A program made the translations under genes and the position numbers. DNA of 64,000 nucleotides from Zopfochytrium polystomum (Eukaryota > Chytridiomycota > Chytridiomycetes > Chytridiales > Chytridiaceae). The stretch's first letter is position 1; the number at the start of each line of letters is the position of its first letter. Below are positions 45,201-56,906 of the stretch, in pieces. The stretch spans positions 186,001-250,000 of the forward strand of contig JAIVFJ010000090.1 of assembly GCA_025765615.1 (NCBI GenBank). The letters are read 5' to 3'. Below the pieces are notes generated by a model that searched no databases, had not been told where the DNA came from, and saw only the letters and a program-made list of their open reading frames with translations.

Positions 45201-48200
45201 GTCAAGTGGGCAACAACCACGACGATCGTGAAGATAGATGCCACCGAAGTGACCACATCGAAGGAGGCCGCAATGACCTTGAGCGAGCAGAACGAAACTA
45301 TTGCCAAGGAAAGAACTACAGGAACAGTGACAACGGGGGTCACAACATCCATGACAACCACAACCGCTCTCACTCCCCTCGTCGTGGGGATAGGCCACAC
45401 TACTGGTGTGGTTACCACAAGGCATACGTTCACCACATGGAAAGGGACTGTTGTGACCGCTGCAAACCAGGAGTCACCCATAGGCTGGAGCCAAAAGGCT
45501 TCATCAATCCATCGACGTCTTGGAAGAGTTGAAGGCACTTGGTGCGAGTTCTGTGTGGAGATTCCAAACTTGGCCACCAACGCACACACGCACAAGTCTG
45601 AGCACTGCCTGCACATGCGCCAAGCCAATGCCATCTCAGCCAGGCTCCAACCGCAGCACATCACACCAGCTCAACCAAACCATGCTTCAGCCTCAGCAAC
45701 TGTGGCTGTACCGCAAGCAACTCTTGTTCCTTTCTCTGGATTTCACCCTCAACCTGCTACAGGAGGGCGCTCTGTTTCTTCTTCTTCTCAAATAAACGGT
45801 CCCTCTCGCTTCTTCTTCTTTGTGAGCACTGCAACAGTGAGCGCATTACACACAGGCATAGCCTCCTTCCGTACATGATTGATTCTGGAGCTGTACCCAC
45901 AATGATCCCACAACAGGAACAATTCACTGAGTACCAAAGATTTGAAACCAAATACCATGCCCACCTGGCAGATGACCATGAATGCCGCATTGAAGGAATT
46001 GGATCTGTCACTCTCACTTTTCCTGGTTTTGATGTGGTCCTCTGGAATATGCTTCATGTCCCATCACTCAAGGAACTGCTCCTCTCTGTGTCACGTGTCC
46101 TCCAAGACCCAACTGCTGTGATGCTATTCACTCAAGATTCTGTCTTTCTTCTTGATCTTGCCACACTCGCATCACAACACAGCATCAAGATTGGCAAACG
46201 ACGTGACAGCCTTTACTATCTCATCCCACTCCAGCACCCAGCTGTGCAGAGGAAAATTTCAGTTGAGCCCATTGCCTACGCATCACCAGCAACTGCACAC
46301 AACCTATGGCACCGACGTTTTGGCCACATCCACCGAGAGCAAGTATGCAATACGCTCAAGTCTGGTGCTGTCGACGGTGCTCCTGCTCCACCACCAACAA
46401 CACGCGAGCCTTGCCTCATTTGCGATATGGCAAAGATGTGCCAGCAACACCTCATGGCCAAACCTCGCTTTGATTTTGCCCTGCTGCAGATGCTGTGTAC
46501 AGACCAAACTGGAAAGATCAGTACACATTCTCTTGACGGTTCTACTTTGAAGTTATTGTAGACTACGCCACAGGCTATACTTGGGTCAACACTGTCACTC
46601 GCACAGCAGGCGTCACTCAACGGATAATTGATTGCATTGCTTTGACGAGCAACTCTTCCCCACTCGTCGAACACTATTTGTACAGGCAGACAGCCTCAGT
46701 CTTAACACTCAGCAATTTGAGGCCTACTGTATCAACCATCAACCTCCCATTGTCTTTCAGCCTTCTGCCCAAGAATGGACTGCATCTGAGCTTGAGGAAC
46801 TTCACTCTCTCATGGACGAGCACAAGGTCTGGGAATGGGCAGTTCTTCCTCCTGGCAAATGCGCAATGTTCTGCAAATGGGTTTATGCCAACAAGCTTGA
46901 CCCCTTTGGCTGGCTGAAGCCATGGAAAGCCTGTCTTGTCGCATGTGGAAACACCCAATGCGAAGGCATCGATCGACTACACAGACACCTTTTCTCCTGT
47001 CGTCCAGATCCAGGCCATCTGACTGCTCATTGCAATCAGCCTTGCTTTTGACCTCGAGTACCACAGGATGGATGTCAACACAGCCTACCTGTACGCTTTC
47101 CTCAAAGAAGTCATCTACATGCATCCACCAAAAGGCCACAAGCGATTCACTCCAGATGGAAAGAAACTATTCTGCAAACTCCTCAAGAGCCTCTATGGAC
47201 TCCATCAATCTGGACAAAACTGGTTCCTGACCCTTCGCAGGTTCATTGTCAAGAAACTCAGCTTCAGTCAATCTCTTGCTGAGCCCTGCCTCTTCTTTCG
47301 AGTAGACCCTCAGCAGCAAACGTTTGAAATCATCTTTGTCTTTGTCGACAACATCAATGTCAAGGCCAACACCCCAGCTCTTGTTGCAAAAATTGAGGAT
47401 GCTTTTTGCACTGAGTACAGCATGTCCCTTGAGGAAACCACTGTCAGCCAAGTGATTCGCATCCACCTCAAGCACAACGCCGAAGGCATTTGGATGGGCC
47501 TAGACAAATACACCAGGACAATTCTCTCTGAAGAGAAAATGTGGAACGACCTCAACATTGCATCAACGCCAATGTCTATCACCTTTATGCATGACAAAAC
47601 GTCAATCAAACTCAGCGAGAGCGACTCAAGCTGGTATCAATCCACACTCATGAAAATTCAATACCTCACAACACAAACTCAACCAAACATTGCATTTGCA
47701 ACAAATGTACTCTCCCAGTTCCAACTGAAGCCACACCAGTGCCATCGCTATGCACTCCACCGCCTGCTTCGTTACCTCTGAGGCACCTGGGACAACGGAT
47801 TATTCTACAGGCAAAGCCACAAGCCGCTACGGCTCTTCACAAATGACACCCTTGAACCAGCTGCATACGCTGATGCATCCTATGGGGGAGACCTGGAGAC
47901 CGCACATTGCGCATTGGATATGTCTTCTTCCTCATGGGCGCTGCCATCTCTTGGGTCTCACACAAACAACATCGAGTATTACTATCCTCCACGGAAGCAG
48001 AATACTACTCACTTTCTGAAGTCTTCCAAGAAGCACAATGGCTCTTAGCCAAATTTATCAGAGTTGCAACTCCCCGCACAGCAGCCACTACCAATCCTTG
48101 AAGACAATCAATCTGCAATCGTACTAGTGCTCAACCGTCTCACACATGCTCGCACAAAACACATTGGCATACATGCTCATTTCCTCTGACAAGGCGTAGC

Positions 48201-48415
48201 CACTGGAGACATCACTATACGCTACGTTCCAACTATCGACCAGATCGCAGACATTCTCACAAAACAACTCTAGACGTCCCAGCACCAGCAACTGACCTCA
48301 CTACTTGGCCTCCAACCCCACTCCGACCTTTTGAACACCCTTTCAGTCAAAGCCTCAGACACTTACGCACGCTTTGCATAACGGGTGCTACACCCATGGC
48401 CATTGTGCAGGGGGG
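45191..48415 (+). pseudogene. Ty1/copia retrotransposon internal region, degraded
   Basis: Gag ends with a zinc knuckle-like C-x2-H-x5-H-x4-C (WCGYHKAYVHHMERDC, about 45400). The protease active site is MIDSGAVPTM (45875), followed by a GAG-pre-integrase segment (NLWHRRFGHI). Only the first part of the integrase core is left (VDYATGYTWVN), and sequence then jumps into the reverse-transcriptase lead-in. The polymerase has RMDVNTAYLYA and a catalytic box FVDN in place of YVDD. RNase H shows AYADASYGGD and STEAEYYSL (to about 48050). Several stops and frame changes are present, so the copy is inactive. A polypurine tract (GCAGGGGGG) precedes the 3' LTR. Confidence 0.88.
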
Positions 48416-48832
48416 TGTTGGGCAGAACTGAATGGTTAGCAGCAAGAGGCACAAGACGGACCCGAACCTATAGTGACTGTCAGTTCTTGTTCTCACAATG
48501 CCCATGGGAGAGCGAACCACTGCCAATGCAGACCTGGGTGCTGGCTTGCGCTGATGACAAATGCTCTGAGTATTAAGTGGAACAGAAACCCAGTGTCAAC
48601 AGTTTTCCTCCTCCTCTGCTCAAGCAGATAATATAGGAGAGGTTTTTTTTCTCCCTGTGCCAGTCACGCCTGCCTAGCAACTATTACAGTGTGCATATTG
48701 TCATTATGTATCAATTATTTGTAACAGAGTTTTTTCTCTTTCTCTCCAAGTTGGGGAGAAGGACCACCCACAAACACACATCTCCACTTCATTCACTCCT
48801 TCCACTCACTCATTCAGAGTAGACTGTTTACA
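48416..48832 (+). mobile_element. Copia 3' LTR (417 bases)
   Basis: It starts TGTTGGGCAG after a polypurine tract and ends GTTTACA. Related full, partial or deleted copies occur at 2565-3988, 40827-41068, 58883-59295 and 60160-60285. No intact 5' LTR is found next to the internal region. Confidence 0.88.
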
Positions 48833-48834
48833 AC

Positions 48835-49189
48835 AAGGAGCCCAAATAGCTCTTTCATTATCACAAAGATATTGATTCTAATTGCTCTAATAATTGACAA
48901 TTCTTTGTTACAAGACTAAAATTCAGTCTACATAGTGGAAAAAATTATAAAAATTAAAGAAACAACCGAAATTGACTCCTTTTTCTTATAGGGTCATACT
49001 TCTCATATGAAAATAAACAATGTGTTGTACTGAATCATAGTAAAGTATGAGCTGAAGAACCCAAACTATGACCAACACCGTATGTGAGATACTTGGGAAT
49101 CTCATAAACGCAAAAGAGAGGAGACTGAGAGAGAGAGGGAGAGAGGGATGGAAAAGAGAGAGAGAGAGAGAGAGAAAAGAGAGAGAGAG

Positions 49190-49250
<61 letters not shown>

Positions 49251-49703
49251 AGAAAGAGGCAGACTGCTTTGGAAGGAGAAAGACAGACAGGGCGTTCTGA
49301 TGACGGTCAGAGAGACAGACAAAGACAGGATTCACTCTCTGGCTGTCAATCTGTTCCCTATATTGCCTTTTAAAGCGTGGACAGCAAGACACAGTGAGAC
49401 ACAGCCTATTGACTGCCACTCCCAGAGACAGGGAGATATTATGAGATTCTCAAGTATCTCACATAAAGTGTTGGCCATAGTTTAGGTTCTCATTGAGCTC
49501 GTACTTCACTATGCGACATATTTAACACATCATACATTTCATGTGTAACACATGACCCTATCTGTTAGAGGGATCAATTTCAGTTGTTCCCATAATTCTA
49601 AATTTTTCTACTATGTAGACTAATTATTTTGACTAATTGTCAAGTTCCCAGCGCTAATTGAGCTGTATTTCACTATCTTTGATAGTGAGAAGGGCTCCTT
49701 TTG
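48835..49703. mobile_element. Fold-back/MITE-like element with long inverted repeats
   Basis: The left arm (48835-49107) and right arm (49438-49703) are reverse complements over about 265 bases with perhaps a quarter of positions changed. Paired markers are AAGGAGCC with GGCTCCTT at the ends, AGTCTACATAGT with ACTATGTAGACT, and CCAAACTATGACCAACAC with GTGTTGGCCATAGTTTAGG near the centre. The spacer holds a (GA)n tract. No transposase is encoded. It starts immediately after the copia LTR. Confidence 0.75.
49114..49246 (+). repeat. (GA)n microsatellite in fold-back spacer
   Basis: About 130 bases of GA repeats with short interruptions lie between the two inverted arms. Confidence 0.9.
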
Positions 49704-50469
49704 GCTCTTGAGTTACAATTTATCTAATAATGCTTCTTATCTCTCATCTTTTCTTCCTTGTCACCGTTGCCTTGTCATTAATTTTCATCCTTCCTTCCTT
49801 TCAAGAGTCTTCAAACATTTTTCTTGCTTTCTTCCTTCTATCTTTTCTTCTTTCCCAATGCCACTCTCCATATAAATAGCTGCCCTTGGAGAAGCAGCCT
49901 GTATGACGTACGTATGGTAGGCCTCCTTGTTGCAGAAAGGTCTCTCAAGAGGGAATAGGTCTGTCTGCGTTAGGTCCTGAATTCCCTTTTCACCAATAAC
50001 CTTGATCTGAAGGTTGCTAATAAAGTCATTGACTTCTGTCAGCATCTTGCCAGCGAACATGCTAACAAAAGTTGGACGACATTGCGTTGCATGTAGTGAT
50101 GATTCTGTTGCAGGAGAAAACCAGTTGCTGGAAAAATTTGGAGGAGTTGCTCGACAGTCTGGCAGTAACAAATAGTGACTCTAGGAGTTGTTTGATGCTC
50201 TACTTGATGGAGAAATGGTCCAGAATAGAAGATGTGTGTTGCACACAATGCTTGTTGCAAGCTGATTGATGGACCGAAAATTCTGAAATCGGAATAGCAG
50301 GTTGGCACTGTTGGATAGCGACTGTGCCAAATTTTAGGCTGAGGATCAAAGTTTTGGTGGAGTTTTCCTTTGGAGAGTGTAGGAGAGCAGAATAGAGAGA
50401 ACTTAGAGCAATTTGGTGTCCAGCTGGGGTGACTTGTCACACAAGAATGGACAAAATTGTGGTTGGAGG
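49704..50469. other. Unassigned AT-rich stretch
   Basis: Minus-strand open frames of 128-148 codons cover parts of 49785-50485 but overlap each other, lack known motifs and could be retroelement remains. Nothing firm is recognised. Confidence 0.3.
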
Positions 50470-50675
50470 TAGTAGTCCGTTCCACTTATTTCTTTGTGTT
50501 TCTTGGGCTTCTTAAGACTACAAATACATTGCCCTGTCTCGTGGCCCCTAGACATCTCCTTTTTGCCCTTTTTCACTTTTCAGGATTGGTACTTAGATCA
50601 TTGCTCTATTTGACACCCATAGCCCAGGAGTGAGGATTTAGACAGCACAGTCTCACACCAGGCAGTCAGGCACAA
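50470..50675 (-). repeat. Dispersed repeat R3, copy 2 (inverted)
   Basis: This is the inverted counterpart of 41069-41300, with the shared end GACAGCACAGTCTCACACC. Together with the copia LTR copies it forms a pattern of outward-pointing repeats around the retroelement cluster. Confidence 0.65.
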
Positions 50676-50714
50676 CAGAAACTGTTGAGACAAAAGTCGT
50701 AAAAGCAGGTCCAA

Positions 50715-50785
50715 TCATAAAGACGGGTTAGCTGCAAATACACTTTGATAATGCCTTGGAAGCTAAAGAACTGGGAATAATACGC
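50715..50785 (+). repeat. Dispersed repeat R1, copy 2
   Basis: GCTGCAAATACACTTTGATAA and a GGGAATAATA end match 2150-2240. It lies directly upstream of the gypsy LTR copy at 50841. Confidence 0.55.
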
Positions 50786-50840
50786 AGCTGTAGTCTGCGA
50801 GATCGGTTGAGGTGAGGCTTTGATTGCAACACACACTGAC

Positions 50841-51453
50841 TGGCCTGGGGAGAAACACCAAAGAGGAACGAATAGGATTGGTTGTTACCTTGATAGGATT
50901 TATTGGTTGAGAGAGTTATAGTTTGAATGAAGAACAAGAGAGGAAAGAGAGGGAGTATTTATGGGAAAGGGAGGAAAGAAAGAAGAAAAAAAGGAAGAAA
51001 GAAAGGAAAGAGAAAAAGGGAAACGACATAACAAAAGGAGAAAATGAAGGAAAGAACAATTTGGGATGGATCACTATTTCAGCCACACCCTCCTCCACCA
51101 GTGTCCCTCCTGCCTCCAAATTTGGGGTGAACATAATTTGAGGCTTTGAGGCCACCTCAGTGCATGGACAGTGGATTGAAAGGTGGGAAAATGAAATATA
51201 AAGGAAAATGAGAAAAATGAGAATGTATAAGATGGATAAGGGGGTGTGCCCCTTGTGCTTAGGCCCATTCAGCACAAGGAACACAGGATGCTCGTTTGTA
51301 GTGATAAACACTGGAGCCTCTGAGGGGATTTGATGAATGGTAACAAAGATAAAAATAAAATATAGGGGGCCAATATAACGACAAAGGCACACTGGTGGAG
51401 AGCTTTTAGGGAGACCCGAGTTAGTGCATGATCAGTGAGATGGGAATCTCACG
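50841..51453 (-). mobile_element. Second gypsy-type LTR (solo, or partner of 43545-44147)
   Basis: The same 600-base unit as 43545-44147, in the same orientation, from TGGCCTGGGG to GGGAATCTCAC. No flanking target-site duplication is evident. It could be the 5' LTR of one 7.9-kb element spanning 43545-51453 and split by copia and fold-back insertions, or a separate copy. The ATTGAAAAA-like stretch beyond 51453 (minus strand) resembles the polypurine side of the other LTR and favours a separate copy. Confidence 0.75.
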
Positions 51454-52798
51454 CCCCCACATTGTCATTTTTCAATTATAAACGCAAATTTCCCCCATCT
51501 CCCCTATCCTTTTCTTCTTTCAACGAAAAAAAGCGCAAGAGCAAAATGCTGGAAGGTCAGATATGCATGATTACAGCAGTACCCCAAAAACTTTGGTTCT
51601 CTGTTTTCACACCTGATTTTCCACTTGTTTTCACAACAAAATCAATTTTATCGATGTTTTGACAGTGAAAACAGGTGTGTGAACCGAAGTTCTTGGTATG
51701 TCAATCCATGCACTAAGATAGCGTGGTAAACTGCATTCTAATTGCAGGGGGAGGGAGGGAGGGGTCTAGCTTTTTGTCTTTGGTGCCCAATCAAAATTTG
51801 GTGGCGAAACTCAAAATGGAAGGAGAGAGCTACTGTCAAGGGGTTGCCTGTCTTGCTCTCTGTCTCTGCCTCTGTAATTTGGTTAGCCATCTGTCTTTCA
51901 GTCTTTGGAGGGCACTTCAGGTGCTCTAAAGAAAGCGCAGTGTCTGTTTCAAAGCAATAAACAGGGTGGACGTTTCAATTCATTCCTAATGGGGAATCCA
52001 CGGCGTCCTTCCCCAAATTTTTGATTTGAATCTGCTCGCTGCTTGGAACAGAGAGACAAGAATGGTGATTGGACGAGTTTTCCCCGACACAAAGCGCAGT
52101 CTGATCATCTTTCCCCAGTTTTGCTTTTCTAAAATGGTTAGGTACTTTTCGTCGCTCGTCTTTCGCTGCCAGGTTTAGTGCATTGCCTACTCCCTGGAAG
52201 ATGCGGTAATCACCTTTTTCGCAATCAGAGCAAACACATTTATTGCTTATAAAACCCAAAGCTGATCAGCCACCACAACTTTCACATCTTGTGCAGCGCT
52301 CAAAGTGACAACCATGGCACATTGTGAATTTACCCTATGACCCATGCTTGTTGTACTTTCTGGGTGACTGACCTCTAATGGATGTTCTCTTCACTGGTGA
52401 GGACTGGTTCAGGGAGCTCCACAGTGTTCTCCGGCTACGGCAATAATGCCGTTGAGGATGGTTGTGTGTTTGGTTGTCCAGTCGTTCTTCGTGAGAGACA
52501 TGAGCGACTCAGGGTGTCCGAGACGGGTTCCCTTTTTTGTTTTCTTGGGGTTTGTTGTTCTGATCTGTTTGCTCCCTGATCCAAAAGTTCTTTCAGTAGA
52601 TTGCCGCTGCGGGAAAATGGCTACCACACCTGCAAAAGAGGGAGACTGCATCTGACAGACACTCTTGAGCGGCATCGGTACTACCGCTGGTGCATGAGCA
52701 GGAGGCCCATCTCGACAGAGTGTGTGGAGGTGGCTGCGGTTGGGTGACTGTGGTTGCGGTAATGGCAAATAAAATCACGTTCTCACCGATCTTCATTC
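51454..52798. other. Unassigned stretch before the transposase remnant
   Basis: Short open frames on both strands have no recognisable domain. The right end may contain the 5' flank of the transposase element. No terminal inverted repeat was identified. Confidence 0.3.
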
Positions 52799-53738
52799 AG
52801 CCTGCAACAATGGTCAACAGAGCGAGCGACAGTGCAGACTGGACAACAGTTTTCAAACTGATCTGCGCCCCCATCGTCAACAATGCAATTCGTGGTTCCA
52901 ACTGCAACAACTTTGAGCGCAAATTCAAGTCACACTTTGAATGAAAGTTATTGCATGTTCAGACCTTTGGGTGCAAATGCTTCGTTCCCCTGACATTGAT
53001 AACCTTGAGCCAAAGCACCTTCTCTGGGGTCTGTTCTTGCTGAAGGTATACGCGACAGAATCTGTGGCTGCAGGCATTTTTGGCACGACAGAGAAGACTT
53101 ATAGACAGCGAGTTCGGCAAGCTCTTGCTGTGATTTCGTCCTTGGATGTGGTACGTGATGTTAAATTTAAACCTTGATTATGTTGTTGGTTCTAACCAAC
53201 CAAAAAGATCTGCTTCAAGGACCGTTGGATCAATTGGGATCAGTATTGGCTGTCCTGCTATGTCGATGGTGTTGAATGCTGAGTGTATCAATGTCGCCCC
53301 ATCGGACATTCGGACTACAGCCACAAGTTTAATAAGGCGGGACTGCGGTATGAATTCGCTTCAGCCCTTGGGTGCTCGCAGATTGTTCACGTTGAAGGAG
53401 GCGTCCCATGCGTTGACTGGCCAGATCTAAAACTTGCAAGATCTGGTATTATACCAAGACTGGACCCAGACGAAAAAGTTGCTGCAGACAAAGGGTACTG
53501 CGGAGACCCACACTTCATTTGTCCTATCGATAACAACCAAAGCCCAGAAGCGAAGGCACACAACAAAACTCTGAAAAGGATGGGAGCGCGTCACGAAACA
53601 GCAAATAAGCGACTCAAGGACTTTTCCGTTCTCAGAAGTGTGTATCGTCGAAGTGGAGAGCAGCACCAAATTGTTTTTGGTGCTTGTGTTGTTGTAACTC
53701 AGTTTCAATTGCGATACGAGCCTCTCTTCTCACTGTAG
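52799..53738 (+). pseudogene. DDE transposase remnant (IS5/Harbinger-like, DDE_Tnp_4 type)
   Basis: An N-terminal part has ERKFKSHF and then LEPKHLLWGLFLLKVYATES and TTEKTYRQRV. The catalytic part has YVDGVEC (first Asp), SHKFNKAGLRYEFA, CVDWPDL, EKVAADKGYCGD (second Asp) and ARHETANKRLKDF (Glu), and ends VVVTQFQLRYEPLF. The segments lie in different frames, and a TGA follows VDGVEC where an Arg codon is expected, so the gene is broken. The type is a cut-and-paste transposase common in fungi, oomycetes and algae. Confidence 0.8.
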
Positions 53739-54114
53739 TTTTTTGGCTTTGCTTGTTTGTCTTTGAGTTTGGGAGAGCCAAGTTTTCTTTTTGCGGAAGG
53801 TGAACTTTACTCAATAAAAAATTCATAACTGCATCTTCCTGGCCGGCGGGCAGAAAAAATATGCACAGGAATGTGAAGAGGAAAGGCGAGTGAAAGCCGC
53901 TCACTTACCTCGCTTACCAGACCTCGCGCTGATTTTTGTGCGTTCTCCTTCATCCCAATATTTCTGAGACTCTAAGGAAGGCGCGGATCGAGGCTAATTA
54001 TTGACGCGGTTGTACCGGCACTGCATCCAGCGCGTCTTGCTGGAGGACGATCGAAATAATCTGAGGCTCTAATAAGTGTGAGCGAGCAGCCAGAGGGCGG
54101 ATGCAACACACCAA

Positions 54115-54166
<52 letters not shown>

Positions 54167-54870
54167 AAGAAATCCGATCCGTGATATGTCACTCTTTGAT
54201 TCATTCGTGCCGTCCAGAACCATCAAGTCACCTCTCACATGAAAGTGGGGGAGCAAAGAGGAGGGCGCCAAATGGGTTGGGTGGTGAAGGGTATGGATGT
54301 TGATGCATCGCTAAATAAGTTGTCGAAAACTAAAGATTCCGGTGGAGGGATGGAACAGCCAATTTCCGATAAAAAGGGAAAACCGAGAAGCGGATGCATT
54401 GGACAGTTGGCTAGGCGGTCAGAGGATTCACGGGAAGAACTGAGTGGCAACAAGCCCACAAATAGGAACTGACTGAGCTTATAGAGGGGTGGGGGGAGGA
54501 GGGAAAGCGATTCAAGAAAATAAAAAAAGAGAAAACAGTGGAATGAGGAGGTTTCGGACAAAATGTATAACGGGAGATGGGGAAAAATCGGGAGCGCGGG
54601 TAAGAAAAAGCACCCAAACTGGACCAAGAACAAAGAATGAACTTGGTATCACGTGGAATATTCGTGCAAGGCGAAACACGGCCAAGAATGTGTGAAAGGC
54701 CTCCCACCCTCCCAACTCATCTTACTTGCACTCAGGCGGCATCCCAATCATCGGCAACGCGGAAAACGGAAGAAAGAAAGGCTTCAAAGGTTTTTGCTGG
54801 GGCCGCAGCTAAATGTAGTAATGAGGACCGCAACTGTGAACTGTTCCGTTATTTGAACGGCGCGGACAGA
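53739..54870. other. Non-coding stretch with long poly-A tract
   Basis: A homopolymer of about 50 A lies at 54115-54164. Open frames on either side have no recognisable family. The right end is the 3' flank of the minus-strand gene ending at 54871. Confidence 0.35.
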
Positions 54871-55439
54871 TCACCAGTCGTGCTCGTGAATCACGTTGTC
54901 GGGGTGTGCGAGGTACTAGTGCGGAAAGAGAGATAGTAAAAGAGCCGTTGGAAGAGGTTGGCAAAAAATAAAAATAAAATAAAATAAAAAAAAGCGGGGT
55001 TGCCATTTACCAAGCTCATTGTCCGGTGCCTGGTTCCAGGCATCTCCCCCGAAGGCGGCAGCGGGGCAGCCGAGTCGCCCCTCACCAACATTGACATGGT
55101 CCTGGACCGGCGCATGGGGATCGGCGGGACGACGGCGGTGGGCGATGTTGGGGGGGACGCGGGCGAGTGGACAGACGAGGAGCGGATGGCCATGCGCGGC
55201 AGCGAGGAGCGGGAGTATCCCATTGCGACGCCCGCGTTGTATCCAGAGTGGGGGCCGGCTGTGACTTTGACGGCGGTCGGGGATGTTGGCGAGACTGGGA
55301 TCGCCGCCGAGGACGACGCCGACGAGGTCTTGGTGGCTGAGGCGGCGGCCGCGGCGGCAGCGGTGGCTGCGGCGACTGCGACCTTGGTGGCTGCGGTTGC
55401 GGACGCCGAGGAGGAGTTGGCGGCGGCTGTGGTGGCCAT
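54871..55439 (-). CDS. Small Ala/Ser-rich protein with RRxS-type motifs (unknown family, paralog A)
   Basis: Exons 55439-55011 and 54915-54871 give 157 residues. The first 60 residues are Ala/Ser/Thr-rich low complexity. The second half has Ser-Pro clusters and basophilic kinase motifs (MRRSRTMSM and RHRTMSL). The last exon adds YLAHPDNVIHEHDW. The paralog at 56907-57562 has the same intron position after R-T-[ML]-S-L and a similar tail, which supports this otherwise weak-looking gene. No family is recognised and no enzyme motif is seen. Repeated R-x-[RT]-[ST] sites suggest phosphorylation by PKA-like kinases and 14-3-3 binding, which is inference. Confidence 0.68.
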
Positions 55440-55867
55440 GGTTGGCTGGCTGGCTGGCTGGCTGGGTGGGTGGCTGCTGCTGGGTTGCTTCTCGCTTTGT
55501 TCCTTGGAAGGAAAGAGGTAGGCGGCGTCCCAGCGGTGATGAGGGGGTTGCTAACGTAAATAACGGGGGGGAAATGGGCCAGCTGATAAAAGGTTTCCAC
55601 GTGACTGGAAATATCGAGCCCCGTGGGAAGAAGAAGAATGCGAAAGACTTCTTCTTGTGGAGGACAGACGGAGGCAGGCAGACAGACAGACAGACAGATC
55701 TTGGACCGTGGTGATCGTTGCGTCCTGATTGATTGCAGGATGAATGAACGCTCAACACGCATCACCACGTGTCACACGCGCGCGGATTGTGTTGAGAACT
55801 TGAGACTGGAGACCGACAGACGTCACAAGGACGCACTCTGGCTCAACGGGCCCACTCTCTCTGTCTC

Positions 55868-55939
<72 letters not shown>

Positions 55940-56906
55940 ATCTCTCTCTAACTTTCTGTCTCTCGTATTCATTCATCTTTCTTCCTCAACAACTTTCCCG
56001 GTTCCACCCGCTCTCCTCCACTCTCCCACACTCCCTTCGGAAAACACTCCAATGTGTGGGTGTGTAAATATTGTGCGTTTTGAAGGATCTTGAACAACCG
56101 TTGGTTCAATGTTTTTCTTGGGCGACACGCCAGATGTTTCAAGAAAAGGACAGGCTTGTCCGCGAAGGTGGCCACAGGACTGACCCTCGAAAAACGTGGG
56201 AAAACTTTGGAAAACTCAAAAAAAACCGTTGATGCCTCTCTCTACTCTTCCCGCCGGAACAATACAAAAAAAAAAAAAAAAAACAGTGACCGTTTGGATG
56301 ATAATGCCTTTCCCTATTCCACGCACGACACTCACACACACCCACACACACACCCAAGTGAGACGAGCAGACAAAAAAAAAAAAAAAAAAATGGAAATCG
56401 AAAGTGGGAATTATGGGAACAAGAGAGCAAAAAAAGAAAACGGAACGGAACGGAGGATAATGCTGCAGAATGCAAATGATGGGAGTGGAGAGGTGGATGG
56501 AGCCAATCCACTACAAAAATTCAAAAATACGATTGGGAGATTTTTCAGCAAGGGTACAATCCTGACAAAACACGGGAAATGAAATCAATGGATGCGGGAC
56601 ACAAGCAAGGGAGAGGAAGTGGGAGAGGTTGGGGGATAAACCAGATCGCGATGCTCTATTTACAAAACGGGTAAGAGGGGAGCTACGGGGGTCGGATACG
56701 GTAAAGGAAGGAGCGGGCGCATGGCTATGCGATTTTTACACCACACGATGCAAAGCGCGCATCGATACTTGTGATGCCTGATTGGATTCAGGTGGTTTGT
56801 GAAGGAGGACAAGGGGGGGCGAATGCCGCATTATGATGTGATAGTTACGTCTTCTCTTTTTCTGCCTTGGCTTGGGCTTGGGCTTGTTGGGATACACTGT
56901 TGCGCT
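55440..56906. other. Region between the two small paralogous genes
   Basis: The left part is the likely promoter of paralog A. A (CT)n tract lies at 55856-55950, and poly-A runs at 56266-56283 and 56374-56391. Open frames in between are simple-sequence products. Confidence 0.4.
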
